Shown in pieces: positions 9,512 to 18,497 of a DNA stretch of 41,509 bases. The notes beneath the pieces are model-generated. The model was not told the DNA's origin and did no database searches. It was given only the letters and a program-made list of their open reading frames with translations. Origin of the DNA: Bacteroidales bacterium. Its GTDB lineage: Bacteria > Bacteroidota > Bacteroidia > Bacteroidales > UBA1715. Numbering within the stretch: the stretch's first letter is position 1; every line of letters begins with the position of its first letter. Made by a program: the position numbers and the translations under genes. The stretch lies in assembly GCA_012519815.1 (NCBI GenBank), contig JAAYPM010000075.1, positions 1 to 41,509 of the forward strand. Direction: 5' to 3'.

Positions 9512-9632
9512 TCCAACGCTTTTGGTAGCACATTTGCATTTTTCCAACCGCACAAAGCCAAACAAAAAATGCAAAAGAGCCACCAATCCAACGCACAACA
9601 AACGACCGAATAATTGCCACTACCGATAACAA
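9512..9632. other. Non-coding right flank of the island
   Basis: No gene is supported here. The stretch holds CCAACCGCACAAA (9544-9556) and two AATCCAACGC motifs shared with the left flank in the same orientation. It ends with the right arm of the 15-bp inverted repeat. The A-rich, C-rich, G-poor strand bias matches the left flank. Confidence 0.5.
9616..9630. repeat. Right arm of 15-bp inverted repeat (GCCACTACCGATAAC)
   Basis: This is the reverse complement of 4772-4786 with one mismatch. It separates the restriction-modification flank from the 9633-9743 repeat element. Confidence 0.6.
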
Positions 9633-9743
9633 GGGTTTTGCAAGAGAGCGGGTTTCGTGCTTCGTATCAAACTTTTTCGTAAATTTGAACATTCGTGCTT
9701 CGTATCAAAGGTAGTACTAAAAATCCGCTCCCTCGCCAAGCCC
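9633..9743. repeat. 111-bp structured repeat: 19-bp imperfect inverted ends around two 18-bp direct repeats
   Basis: The outer arms 9633-9651 and 9725-9743 are inverted copies (15 of 19 positions match). Inside are two exact direct copies of TTCGTGCTTCGTATCAAA (9654-9671 and 9692-9709). The element sits between the cassette and the right direct repeat AACCGTT. It may be one end of the mobile unit, a transposase or recombinase binding site, or a small nested element. It is not part of the original regulator. Confidence 0.6.
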
Positions 9744-9745
9744 CG

Positions 9746-9752
9746 AACCGTT
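9746..9752. repeat. Right copy of 7-bp flanking direct repeat AACCGTT
   Basis: This is identical to 4768-4774. It lies at the last regulator codons (Thr-Val) before foreign sequence begins. Confidence 0.7.
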
Positions 9753-10954
9753 TTTATAATTGTGTTATTTTTTGTGTCAAACAGCTGAAATCCACCACCA
9801 TCGGTGCCAATTAAAAGTAAATCGTTATGTAATTTTGTTATAGATAAAACAGATTTACTTGAAAGTTGGTGCGGTTTATTTGAGTGTGCGGTATAGGTTG
9901 TAAATATATTTTTTCTTTTAATATATATATCTATACCCGAAGCATAATTTCCTATCCAAACATTTTGCTCATCATCAACATACATTGAAATAATTCCATT
10001 TCCCGACAATGCACCAATTGTGGCAGTATGCATTACAACTTGTTGTTCTAAAGTTTGTGGATGTATAATTCTAATTCCTCCTCCGTCGGTTCCTACCCAC
10101 AAATATGTTTGCGAATCATGATGCACTAAATGAATTTCGGTAACATCTTTTATATGAGTGTTTTTTAAAGAATACTGAAAGGTTTTATTTAAGGTTATAT
10201 CATAATAAAACAAGCCATTAAATTTTGTTGCTAACCAAATTTTATTATCATAATATAAGATTTTTCCTCCTCGCCATTTTATATCTTTCGTAAAATCTTT
10301 TAAATACACATGTTCGGTAACATGCTCTGTTTCTTTATTATAAGAGACAAACTTATTTGTTCCTGCACAAAACATCCATATTATTCCCGTTTCATCTTGC
10401 GTAAATCCCGAAATTGCATTTATATCATTTTTAGGATTTAAAGGATATATTCGTGTAAATGTTTGTAATACAGGATTAAAAATATTAGCACCATCGCGTG
10501 TACCAATCCAAAATGTAGAATCTGAATCTTTAAAAATATCTAAAATACAATTATTTGAGATGCTTTGATTGTTGTTTTGATCTGTTCTATATACCGTAAA
10601 TGTTTCGGTAAAACGGTCTAAAATCCATAAGCCGGCACATTCTGTTCCAACCACAATTGAACCATCGGGCAATTCAGAAAGTGCAGAAATTCCAGTTCCT
10701 GACAATACAATATTATTTGATGTAATAGAAAAACTTGTAAAGTCGTAGCCATTATATCGAAATAAAAATCCATCTAAGGTTCCAAACCACATGAAACCAT
10801 ATGAATCTTTAAAAATAGCAGTAATATTTGGGCTGGGCAAGCCGTCTTTTAAAGTAATATTCTCAAACGTAATTTCCTGAGAACTACCACTATGTGCTGC
10901 ACAAAAGAAGAAAACTAAAAAACTAAAAAATATATGTTTACAATACCGGTTCAT
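9746..10954 (-). pseudogene. Hybrid two-component system sensor/regulator, N-terminal part (split by insertion)
   Basis: The first 403 codons of the regulator start at 10954 with a signal peptide (hydrophobic FFSFLVFFFCAA). Then come the propeller blades typical of Bacteroidota hybrid systems: ITLKDGLPSPNITAIFKDS, GFMWFGTLDGFLFRYNGYDF, FWIGTRDGANIF, LWVGTDGGGIRI, VWIGNYASGIDIY and LLIGTDGGGFQLF. Past codon 403 the frame runs into inserted DNA and stops at about 9620. With 1819-4767 it would make a 1385-residue protein, a normal length for the family. As it stands it could yield only a secreted sensor fragment with no kinase or DNA-binding part. A tRNA gene lies upstream. Confidence 0.88.
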
Positions 10955-11033
10955 TTTTATTTATTTAGTTACATAACTCACAAAACGGCAGCGTGCTAAA
11001 AAGCATAATAAAACCAACACTGTATGTATATCG

Positions 11034-11105
11034 TAGTCCCGCCGGGAATCGAACCTGGATCAATTGTTTAGGAAACAACTATTCTATCCGTTGAACTACG
11101 GGACC
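11034..11105 (-). tRNA. tRNA-Arg (anticodon CCU)
   Basis: Read from 11105 downward, the sequence folds as a cloverleaf. The acceptor stem is GGTCCCG/CGGGACT with discriminator A, the D arm lies near GTTCAACGG, and the anticodon stem GTTGT/ACAAT encloses the loop TTCCTAA with anticodon CCT. The T arm carries GGTTCGATTCC, with one A-C mismatch in its stem. The 3' CCA is not encoded. It reads AGG arginine codons. Confidence 0.92.
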
Positions 11106-11122
11106 AATATTGCAAACATAGA

Positions 11123-11144
11123 GTGTTTCAGATATCTGAAACAC
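11123..11144 (-). terminator. Palindrome after sdhB, probable terminator
   Basis: A perfect 22-bp palindrome (GTGTTTCAGAT and its complement) lies a few bases after the sdhB stop and before the tRNA gene. On the minus strand it can form a nine-pair stem with a four-base loop, followed by a modest T-rich stretch. It probably ends the sdhCAB transcript, although the weak T tract leaves some doubt. Confidence 0.55.
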
Positions 11145-11150
11145 AAATAT

Positions 11151-11912
11151 TTAATCTTGTAATTTTGCAACTAAAAACTCACGATTCAATCGTGCAATAT
11201 TTGCAATAGAAACACCTTTTGGACATTCAACCTCGCAAGCACCAGTATTGGTACAATTTCCAAATCCAAGTTCATCCATTTTTGCAACCATAGCTTTTGC
11301 CCGTCGAGCCGCTTCTACTTTGCCTTGTGGCAACAACGCTAATTGTGAAACTTTTGCAGCCACAAACAACATTGCCGAACCATTTTTACAAGTAGCCACG
11401 CAAGCCCCACATCCAATACACGAAGCCGCGTCCATAGCCTCATCAGCATGTTCTTTTGAAATAGGTATTGCATTTGCATCGGGCACACCACCAGTGTTTA
11501 CCGAAACAAATCCTCCTGCTGCCATAATTTTATCAAACGCACTTCTATCAACAATTAAATCTTTAATTACAGGAAACCCTGCCGAACGCCATGGTTCAAT
11601 AGTAATTGTTTCACCATCTTTAAATTTTCGCATATGCAATTGGCAGGTAGTAACATCTTCATCAGGCCCGTGTGCATGTCCATTTATATACAAATTACAC
11701 ATGCCACAAATACCCTCGCGGCAGTCATGGTCAAATGCTATAGGCATTTCATCTTTTGCAACCAATTGTTCATTAAGAACATCCATCATTTCAAGAAACG
11801 AGCTATCAGGAGATATGTCTTGTAATGAATATGTTTCAAAGTGACCTTTTTCTTTTGGTCCTTTTTGTCGCCACACTTTAATAGTGAGATTTAGTCCTTT
11901 TTTTTCATCCAT
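11151..11912 (-). CDS. sdhB: Succinate dehydrogenase/fumarate reductase iron-sulfur subunit
   Basis: This 253-residue subunit passes electrons between the flavoprotein and the membrane cytochrome. The plant-type 2Fe-2S site is [15 protein letters not shown]. The ferredoxin-like half has [15 protein letters not shown] and, further on, [15 protein letters not shown], which supply ligands for the 4Fe-4S and 3Fe-4S clusters. It is the last gene of sdhCAB, 43 bases after sdhA. The sequence type is that of the menaquinone-linked Bacteroidota enzymes with a single five-helix cytochrome, which work as succinate dehydrogenase or fumarate reductase depending on growth conditions. The direction in this organism cannot be read from sequence. 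Confidence 0.95.
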   Translation of the reverse strand: MDEKKGLNLTIKVWRQKGPKEKGHFETYSLQDISPDSSFLEMMDVLNEQLVAKDEMPIAFDHDCREGICGMCNLYINGHAHGPDEDVTTCQLHMRKFKDGETITIEPWRSAGFPVIKDLIVDRSAFDKIMAAGGFVSVNTGGVPDANAIPISKEHADEAMDAASCIGCGACVATCKNGSAMLFVAAKVSQLALLPQGKVEAARRAKAMVAKMDELGFGNCTNTGACEVECPKGVSIANIARLNREFLVAKLQD

Positions 11913-11955
11913 TGTTATATTCTTTATTGTTCATGTAAGAACATTATTGACTCAA

Positions 11956-13893
11956 TTATTTATAGTTACGTTGGTTAAGTTTACAATATTCAAACGTAAG
12001 AGGTTCTTTATGAAATTTTGGTTCTTTATCAACATCAGTAAATTCCCATACACCTGCATACGCAAATTTTTTATCATCTCGTAAAGCTTCACCCTCTTCA
12101 GTTTGATGTTCCACACGGAAATGCCCACCACATGATTCTTCTCTATGAAGAGCATCGCGAGCCATAAGTTCGCCAAGTTCAAGATAATCGGCAACACGGT
12201 TAGCTTTTTCAAGTTCTTGATTAAGTTCATCGGCAGAACCGGGGATTTTAACATCTTTCCAAAATTCCTCACGTAATTTTTGTAATTCTGTAATTGCAGT
12301 TTCAAGTCCCGCTTTATTACGAGCCATACCAACATGCTCCCACATAATTTGTCCAAGTTTTTTGTGGAAAGTATCTACAGATTTTGTTCCCTTAATACTC
12401 ATTAATGAATTAAGATGATTTTTAACCTCATTTACTGCATTTACAAACGGTTCCGATTGTACTTCCATGCGAGGTGTATGAATTTCATCAGCTAAATAAT
12501 TTTGGATAGTATATGGCAACACAAAATAGCCATCAGCCAATCCTTGCATAAGAGCAGATGCACCTAATCGGTTTGCTCCATGGTCAGAAAAATTAGCTTC
12601 ACCAGCTGCAAATAAACCTGGTATAGTTGTTTGCAGTTCATAATCAACCCAAATACCACCCATAGTATAATGTATAGCAGGATAAATCATCATAGGTGTT
12701 TCATACGGATTTTGGTCGGTAATTTTTTCATACATTTGAAATAAGTTTCCGTATCGAGCCTCCACAACATCTCGTCCAAGACGCTCTATTGCATATTTAA
12801 AATCAAGATATACAGCATCACCACTTTCAACACCAAATCCTGCATCGCATCGTTCTTTTGCAGCACGAGAAGCCACATCACGAGGCACTAAATTACCAAA
12901 TGCGGGATATCTTCGTTCAAGATAAAAATCACGATTTTCATCAAGAATATCTTGTGGTTTTAATTTTCCTGCACGAATAGCTTCCGCATCTTCTTTTCGC
13001 TTTGGTGTCCACACACGTCCGTCGTTACGTAGTGATTCAGACATAAGCGTAAGTTTAGATTGAAATTTGCCATGAACAGGAATACATGTTGGGTGAATTT
13101 GTACATAACAAGGATTTGCAAAATGTGCTCCACGTTTATATGCTTTCCAAATAGCACTTCCATTTGACCCCATAGCATTTGTTGACAAGAAAAACACATT
13201 TCCATATCCACCAGTAGCAAGTACCACGGCATGTCCAAAATGTGCATCTATTTCACCAGTAACCATGTTTCGTGTAACAATTCCTCTACATTTACCATCT
13301 ACAACAATTATATCCATCATTTCGGTACGAGTGTACATTTTAACCGTTCCTTTTCCAATTTGGCGGCTAAGAGCACTATATGCACCTAATAATAATTGTT
13401 GTCCTGTTTGTCCTTTTGCATAAAACGTACGAGAAACTTGAGCACCTCCAAACGAACGATTATCAAGCAAACCTCCATAATCACGAGCAAAAGGCACACC
13501 TTGAGCCACACATTGGTCAATAATACTATTGCTTACCTGAGCTAAACGATACACATTTGCTTCGCGAGCACGATAATCGCCTCCTTTTACTGTATCATAA
13601 AATAAACGAAAAACGCTATCGCCATCATTTGGGTAATTTTTAGCTGCGTTAATACCACCTTGTGCTGCAATAGAGTGTGCACGGCGTGGGCTATCTTGAT
13701 AGGCAAAACATTTTACATTAAAACCAAGCTCTCCAAAAGAAGCTGCAGCTGCACCACCAGCCAAACCTGAACCTACTACAATAATATCAAGTTTTCGTTT
13801 ATTTGCAGGATTTACTAATTTTTGATTATTTTTATAATTATCCCATTTTTCGGCAATGGTGCCTTCGGGTATTTTACTATTTAATTGAGTCAT
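11956..13893 (-). CDS. sdhA: Succinate dehydrogenase/fumarate reductase flavoprotein subunit
   Basis: This 645-residue catalytic subunit has the N-terminal dinucleotide motif [14 protein letters not shown] and the covalent-FAD segment [17 protein letters not shown], whose His carries FAD in the family. Substrate-site sequence is seen in HPTCIPVHG and in the C-terminal capping region ([31 protein letters not shown]). It interconverts succinate and fumarate at the cytoplasmic face. It lies between sdhC (34 bases upstream) and sdhB. Length and motifs are intact. Confidence 0.96.
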   Translation of the reverse strand: MTQLNSKIPEGTIAEKWDNYKNNQKLVNPANKRKLDIIVVGSGLAGGAAAASFGELGFNVKCFAYQDSPRRAHSIAAQGGINAAKNYPNDGDSVFRLFYDTVKGGDYRAREANVYRLAQVSNSIIDQCVAQGVPFARDYGGLLDNRSFGGAQVSRTFYAKGQTGQQLLLGAYSALSRQIGKGTVKMYTRTEMMDIIVVDGKCRGIVTRNMVTGEIDAHFGHAVVLATGGYGNVFFLSTNAMGSNGSAIWKAYKRGAHFANPCYVQIHPTCIPVHGKFQSKLTLMSESLRNDGRVWTPKRKEDAEAIRAGKLKPQDILDENRDFYLERRYPAFGNLVPRDVASRAAKERCDAGFGVESGDAVYLDFKYAIERLGRDVVEARYGNLFQMYEKITDQNPYETPMMIYPAIHYTMGGIWVDYELQTTIPGLFAAGEANFSDHGANRLGASALMQGLADGYFVLPYTIQNYLADEIHTPRMEVQSEPFVNAVNEVKNHLNSLMSIKGTKSVDTFHKKLGQIMWEHVGMARNKAGLETAITELQKLREEFWKDVKIPGSADELNQELEKANRVADYLELGELMARDALHREESCGGHFRVEHQTEEGEALRDDKKFAYAGVWEFTDVDKEPKFHKEPLTFEYCKLNQRNYK

Positions 13894-13927
13894 ACTATCA
13901 AATTATTTAAAAAACTGAAACTAAGAT

Positions 13928-14647
13928 TTAGGATAAAGGGAAAAAGAAATATTGCCCAATTGCAATAGTACAGAAGCCAAGTCCAATTACCCAAGCAATA
14001 ATTACACTTGCTTTTTGTAAACGAGGAATCCATATTTTATTACTAAAGCCAACTGAATGAAATGCCGACCAAAATCCGTGTGATAAATGAAATGCAAGAG
14101 CAACACCACCTATAATATATGCAATTATAACCCATGGTATTTGAAAGGTTGCATGAACCAAAGCATATGCGTTATGCCCTGTGGTTATTTCACCAAAATA
14201 CGAAAACGTTGCATCTGTTAATAAAGGGTCTCCAGTAAATTTCATAGGAGTCCAAAAATGAGCTAAATGAATTACTAAAAAAGCTACTAATGCAATACCT
14301 AAGACAAACATGTTTTTTGATGCCCATTCAACATCAGGAGTTTTGTTTCCCGAAGCGTATTTTGCAGACCCACGTGCTCGCATATTTTGCAAAGTCAAAA
14401 TTAACGAATACACAATGTGTATTATAAAACCAACAAATAAAATTGGCTCTATAATTTTTATCATAGGATTTGTCCCCATGAAATGAACACCAGCATTAAA
14501 CATTTCGCCCTCGTTTGTACCCATAAGTGGGTCTAACAGTAAAAATGAATTAACGGTAAGGTGAACGAGTAAAAAAAGAATAAGAAACACACCAGAAGCA
14601 CTCATGATCAGTTTCCTTCCAATTGAATAGCTAAAAACATTCGCCAT
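13928..14647 (-). CDS. sdhC: Succinate dehydrogenase cytochrome b subunit (b558 type)
   Basis: This 239-residue membrane protein has five hydrophobic segments and conserved histidines in helix contexts (FLLVHLTVNSF, GFIIHIVYSL, FLVIHLAHFW, LAFHLSHGFW) that would bind two haems. It anchors SdhAB and exchanges electrons with menaquinone. It is the first gene of the operon. The start MANVFSYSIGRKLIMSASG is well placed, with an N-terminal cytoplasmic tail. Confidence 0.94.
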   Translation of the reverse strand: MANVFSYSIGRKLIMSASGVFLILFLLVHLTVNSFLLLDPLMGTNEGEMFNAGVHFMGTNPMIKIIEPILFVGFIIHIVYSLILTLQNMRARGSAKYASGNKTPDVEWASKNMFVLGIALVAFLVIHLAHFWTPMKFTGDPLLTDATFSYFGEITTGHNAYALVHATFQIPWVIIAYIIGGVALAFHLSHGFWSAFHSVGFSNKIWIPRLQKASVIIAWVIGLGFCTIAIGQYFFFPLS

Positions 14648-14696
14648 AATCTGTATATTGATTTAAAATTAATAAATATAAAAAAGCATATTGCTG

Positions 14697-14704
14697 CAAA
14701 AATA
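14697..14704 (-). promoter_or_regulatory. Possible -7 box upstream of sdhC (TATTTTTG)
   Basis: On the minus strand TATTTTTG matches the Bacteroidota -7 consensus TAnnTTTG, about 50 bases before the sdhC ATG. A TTTG box at the usual -33 spacing is not evident, so support is partial. Confidence 0.35.
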
Positions 14705-14838
14705 GGTTTTTTTTAATGATTTTTTGTGTATATACTCACAAAAATTGTGTTTTTATTTATTGATATATACAAAAACAATAAAAACCATCTTTATTTTATG
14801 TATTACGTTACACCACATCACATCTTTCATGTACATTT

Positions 14839-15573
14839 TCACAACAAACCTATATAAGTAAGCATTCGTCCTGTTTCACCATCACGGCGATACGAAAAAA
14901 AGTAATCGGGCTGCGAAAATGTGCCAATTCGTGTATTTACAATGCGTCCTATATCAGAACCTACCAAAGCATCTTCAACAATTGTGTTAAGATTAAGGTA
15001 ATATTTATCATGTAAAGTTTTAAAATATTCTTCGGGAAATATATCAAGAAATTCTGCACCAACTTCGTAGTAATCTTGCTGAATCATTGGTCCAATATGA
15101 GCCACTAATAATTCAGGATTTACATATGCCCCAAGTTGTGCAATTGTTTTTTGAATTATATTTTGTTGTGCACCTCTCCACCCACAATGAATAGCTGCAA
15201 TTATTGAAAAATCCTCATCATGAATTACAATTGGAGCACAGTCGGCAGTAGCAATTGTAAGTAAAATGCCTCGTTCTTGAGTAAAAAACGCATCACCTTC
15301 TGTGTTATTTGTAAAATCAGCATCAACCATATGAACAATATCAGAATGCATTTGCTGCATATATACAACCTTGAAACCAGGAGCCACAGCGTTAAATAAA
15401 GCATTTCGGTTTTTTTGCACTCGCTCTATTGAATCGGCGGTATTTCTTCCAACATTTAAACTATAAAAATTTCCTTTGCTACATCCACCATTTCGAGTAG
15501 AAACACCTGCTACACATAGCGGATTTGAAACTAATTCAAGATATGATATCGATTTATTATTTTGAAATTTCAT
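14839..15573 (-). CDS. pgeF: Peptidoglycan editing factor PgeF (YfiH/laccase-domain family)
   Basis: This is a 244-residue member of the multicopper-polyphenol-oxidase-like family, now viewed as a peptidoglycan editing/purine nucleoside enzyme. Its metal-site motifs are VSTRNGGCSKG, TIATADCAPI and AAIHCGWRG, the last two bearing the Cys and His zinc ligands. I chose the ATG at 15573 (MKFQNN) over the upstream ATG at 15603, because the extra ten residues (MYIYPENKHY) are not family-like. It is divergent from the legionaminic acid operon. Its specific substrate is not readable. Confidence 0.88.
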   Translation of the reverse strand: MKFQNNKSISYLELVSNPLCVAGVSTRNGGCSKGNFYSLNVGRNTADSIERVQKNRNALFNAVAPGFKVVYMQQMHSDIVHMVDADFTNNTEGDAFFTQERGILLTIATADCAPIVIHDEDFSIIAAIHCGWRGAQQNIIQKTIAQLGAYVNPELLVAHIGPMIQQDYYEVGAEFLDIFPEEYFKTLHDKYYLNLNTIVEDALVGSDIGRIVNTRIGTFSQPDYFFSYRRDGETGRMLTYIGLL

Positions 15574-15693
15574 GTAATGTTTATTTTCAGGATAAATATA
15601 CAAAAAAATTAGAAGAGTATTGTAAAAAAAGAAAAAAACTAATTAAAATGCGAAAACTAATCAGAATTTTTCGTCAGTGAAATAAATAAGTAG

Positions 15694-15701
15694 TATTTTT
15701 G
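15694..15701 (+). promoter_or_regulatory. Possible -7 box of the legionaminic acid operon (TATTTTTG)
   Basis: TATTTTTG fits TAnnTTTG, 49 bases before the legB ATG in the divergent intergenic region. A weak TTTTTCG lies about 22 bases upstream in the -33 position. No other promoter candidate is visible for the seven-gene operon. Confidence 0.35.
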
Positions 15702-15750
15702 AAAACATACTGATATTTTTATTTTTTACTAATAAACATACATAGTTTAT

Positions 15751-16728
15751 ATGAAACATGTGTTAGTTACTGGAGCCGATGGATTTATTGGATCACATCT
15801 TACAGAAATGCTTTTAGAACAAGGATTTTTTGTACGAGCACTTGCATATTACAATTCATTTAATGATTGGGGCTGGTTGCAAGATATACGCCATAAAAAT
15901 CTTGAAATTATTTCGGGTGATATTCGCGACCCATATTTTTGCAAACACAGCATGGCTTCTATTGATACCGTGTTTCATTTAGCAGCATTAATTGCTATTC
16001 CGTATTCATATATTGCTCCCGATAGTTATGTAGCAACAAACATTTCGGGTACATTGACTATTTGTCAAGCGGCAAAAGAACAGAATGTTAAAAGAGTTCT
16101 TATTACCTCAACATCAGAAGTATATGGCACAGCACAATATGTTCCTATTGATGAAAATCACCCAAAACAACCACAATCCCCTTATTCTGCTTCAAAAATT
16201 GGTGCCGATGCAATTGCCTTAAGTTTTTATCATGCGTTTAATCTTCCGGTTACTATTGTTCGTCCGTTTAATACCTACGGACCGCGACAATCGGCACGAG
16301 CCATAATTCCAACTATAATTTCACAAATAGCAAGCGGTATAAAAGAAATAAAGGTGGGTGATGTAACTCCCACACGCGATTTTAATTATGTACTTGACAC
16401 TTGTCGGGGATTTATTGAATTAGCACAATGTGAAGCCGCTATTGGCGAAGAAGTAAATATTTGCACGGGCAAAGAAATTTCAATGCACGATACCCTTTTA
16501 CGCATTGCTCACATTATGAATGCCGATGTAAGGTTTATAGAAGACAAGGCACGAATTCGACCAAAAAACTCTGAGGTATTTCGGTTATTAGGCAATAATG
16601 AAAAAATTAAAAAACTAACAGGATTTACTCCAAAATATTCTCTTGAACAAGGCTTACACGAAACAATACAATGGTTTTCGCTCCCGGAAAATTTAAAAAA
16701 ATATAAGGCAGATATTTACAATGTATAA
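15751..16728 (+). CDS. legB: NAD-dependent nucleotide-sugar 4,6-dehydratase, LegB-like
   Basis: This 325-residue extended short-chain dehydrogenase has the Rossmann motif GADGFIGSHL, Ser/Thr before SEVYGT and the catalytic YSASK. It probably removes water from a GDP- or UDP-GlcNAc donor to give the 4-keto-6-deoxy sugar, the first committed step toward legionaminic acid. It is the first gene of the operon and overlaps the aminotransferase gene by eight bases. The order of the following genes (aminotransferase, acetyltransferase, NeuB-, NeuC-, PtmE- and NeuA-like) sets its role. On its own it could not be told apart from other dehydratases and epimerases. Confidence 0.85.
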   Translation: MKHVLVTGADGFIGSHLTEMLLEQGFFVRALAYYNSFNDWGWLQDIRHKNLEIISGDIRDPYFCKHSMASIDTVFHLAALIAIPYSYIAPDSYVATNISGTLTICQAAKEQNVKRVLITSTSEVYGTAQYVPIDENHPKQPQSPYSASKIGADAIALSFYHAFNLPVTIVRPFNTYGPRQSARAIIPTIISQIASGIKEIKVGDVTPTRDFNYVLDTCRGFIELAQCEAAIGEEVNICTGKEISMHDTLLRIAHIMNADVRFIEDKARIRPKNSEVFRLLGNNEKIKKLTGFTPKYSLEQGLHETIQWFSLPENLKKYKADIYNV

Positions 16729-17863
16729 ATCAATAATTAATTTCATACAAAATCTTTATAACACAAAGGAATATATTCCTCTGCACGCTCCCGTTTTTAT
16801 AGGAAACGAAAAAAAATACTTAGAAGAATGTATTCATTCTTCCTATGTTTCGAGTGTAGGGAGTTTTGTTGATACATTTGAGCGTATGATTGAGGATTAT
16901 ACAGGTACACAAAAAGCAGTAGTGTGTGTAAATGGTACAAATGCTCTCTATCTTGCATTGCATATATGTGGGGTAAAACAAGAACATGAAGTTTTAACAC
17001 AAGCATTTACGTTTATTGCTACTTGTAACGCAATTGCATATACTGGAGCACAGCCTGTTTTTATTGATATTGACGCAGACACCTTAGGAATGTCGCCGAC
17101 AGCTCTCCGTAAGTGGTTAGAAACACATACTCACATGGTAAAAGGTGCGTGTGTAAATACATCAACAGGAAAAATTATTAAAGCATGCGTTCCAATGCAT
17201 ACATTTGGACATCCTGTTAAAATTGATCAAATTATACAGATTTGTAATGAATTTTGTATTGATGTAATTGAAGATGCTGCGGAAAGTTTAGGAAGTTTTT
17301 ATAAAAATAAACATACTGGTACATTTGGTAAAATAGGTATTCTTAGTTTTAATGGAAATAAAACAATTACCACTGGTGGTGGAGGCATGTTATTATGCAA
17401 CGATGCAGATATTGGAGTAATCGCAAAACATTTAAGTACGCAAGCAAAAGTTCCACATGCATGGGAATTTACTCACGATGCTATTGGATTTAATTATCGT
17501 ATGCCAAATATAAATGCGGCATTAGGGTGTGCACAAATGGAAAATCTTGCTATGTATATTGCAAATAAACGAGAGACTGCACATGCATATAAAACGTTTT
17601 TTGAAACAATTCCTGACATCACGTTTTTTAGCGAGCCAAATGATTGCAAATCAAACTATTGGCTTCATGCAATTTTATTTGCAAATGCTACATATCAAAA
17701 AGAATTTTTAGAATATAGTAATAAAAACGGTGTTATGACACGTCCTGCATGGACATTAATGAATAGATTACCTATGTTTGCACATTGTCAAACAGATGGA
17801 CTTTCTGTATCAAACGATATTGAAAAACGATTAGTAAATATTCCAAGTAGTGTGCGATTATGA
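16721..17863 (+). CDS. legC: PLP-dependent sugar aminotransferase, LegC-like
   Basis: This 380-residue DegT/DnrJ/EryC1-type aminotransferase has the pyridoxal-phosphate lysine in SFNGNKTITTGGGGML, preceded by the cofactor-binding IEDAAESLGSFY. It would transfer an amino group from glutamate to C4 of the 4-keto sugar made by LegB. The N-terminus (PLHAPVFIGNEKKYL) fits the LegC subfamily as I know it. It overlaps legB at the start and legH at the stop (ATGA), indicating translational coupling. Confidence 0.87.
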   Translation: MYKSIINFIQNLYNTKEYIPLHAPVFIGNEKKYLEECIHSSYVSSVGSFVDTFERMIEDYTGTQKAVVCVNGTNALYLALHICGVKQEHEVLTQAFTFIATCNAIAYTGAQPVFIDIDADTLGMSPTALRKWLETHTHMVKGACVNTSTGKIIKACVPMHTFGHPVKIDQIIQICNEFCIDVIEDAAESLGSFYKNKHTGTFGKIGILSFNGNKTITTGGGGMLLCNDADIGVIAKHLSTQAKVPHAWEFTHDAIGFNYRMPNINAALGCAQMENLAMYIANKRETAHAYKTFFETIPDITFFSEPNDCKSNYWLHAILFANATYQKEFLEYSNKNGVMTRPAWTLMNRLPMFAHCQTDGLSVSNDIEKRLVNIPSSVRL

Positions 17864-18495
17864 AACAAAAACTCATACTTATAGGAGCTGGTGGTCATAG
17901 TAAATCATGTATTGATGTAATAGAATCAACGGAATTATATGAAATTCTTGGAATTCTTGACCTTCCTCATCTTGTTGGAAAATCGGTATGTGGGTATTCA
18001 GTTATTGGAACAGATGATGATATTCCAAAATATGCACAAAAAGGAGTATTGTTTTTTATAAGTATTGGGCAAATTGTTCATGCCACATTACGTTTGCAAC
18101 TGTATAATAAAGTTCTTGAAGCAGATGGCTCATTTGCCACAATATGTGCAAAAACCGCACATGTTTCTCGATATGCTCGCATAGGTGAAAACACTATTAT
18201 TATGCATAATGCTGTAGTAAATGCCGATGTTACAATAGGAAATTCATGTATCATAAACACCTTTGCAAATATAGAACATGAGGTAACAATCGGTAATTTT
18301 TGTCATGTTTCTACGGGAGCTATGATAAATGGAGGAAGCAACGTTGGAGATTTTTCATTTATTGGAAGTCAATCTGTGATAGCACAAGCTGTTACAATTC
18401 CTACACATACAATAATTGGTGCAGGTGCTGTTGTGTTGCAAACTATTACTTCACAAGGAGTATATGTTGGAAATCCCGCTAAAAAAATAAGATAA
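17860..18495 (+). CDS. legH: Sugar O/N-acetyltransferase, PglD/NeuD-type (LegH-like)
   Basis: This 211-residue protein has an N-terminal nucleotide-sugar-binding Rossmann-like part (LILIGAGGHSKSCIDVIE) and a C-terminal left-handed beta helix made of hexapeptide repeats (NTIIMHNAVVNADVTIGNSC onward, HEVTIGNFCHVSTGAMINGG). Such enzymes acetylate the C4 amino group from acetyl-CoA, the third step of the pathway. It starts within the legC stop and ends two bases before legI. An O-acetylating NeuD-like role is the main alternative, but the operon otherwise lacks the required N-acetyltransferase, which favours LegH. Confidence 0.8.
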   Translation: MKQKLILIGAGGHSKSCIDVIESTELYEILGILDLPHLVGKSVCGYSVIGTDDDIPKYAQKGVLFFISIGQIVHATLRLQLYNKVLEADGSFATICAKTAHVSRYARIGENTIIMHNAVVNADVTIGNSCIINTFANIEHEVTIGNFCHVSTGAMINGGSNVGDFSFIGSQSVIAQAVTIPTHTIIGAGAVVLQTITSQGVYVGNPAKKIR

Positions 18496-18497
18496 CT

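Larger units (their letters stand above)
4768..9752. mobile_element. Restriction-modification island inserted in the hybrid regulator gene
   Basis: About 4.97 kb of foreign DNA interrupts the regulator gene. AACCGTT occurs at both outer borders (4768-4774 and 9746-9752), as expected for a 7-bp target duplication. Deleting one copy plus the insert gives ...Lys-Thr-Val-Thr-Tyr-Pro... in a single frame of 1385 codons before the stop. The cargo is five co-directional genes on the opposite strand to the regulator. No transposase or integrase is encoded, so mobilisation in trans or a non-transposase route is inferred. The ends hold structured repeats, listed separately. By eye the insert uses more TTG and GAC codons than the surrounding genes, consistent with acquisition. 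Confidence 0.85.

Noticed and set aside
9495-9692. 65-codon minus-strand frame across the right island flank
   Set aside because: It spans the inverted repeat and the direct-repeat unit and has no conserved features. It is a by-product of the repeats.
14721-14744. TTTTTGTG/CACAAAAA inverted repeat between pgeF and sdhC
   Set aside because: An eight-pair AT-rich stem with an eight-base loop and no T tract in the right place. It could equally be chance in this AT-rich gap, so it is not called a terminator.
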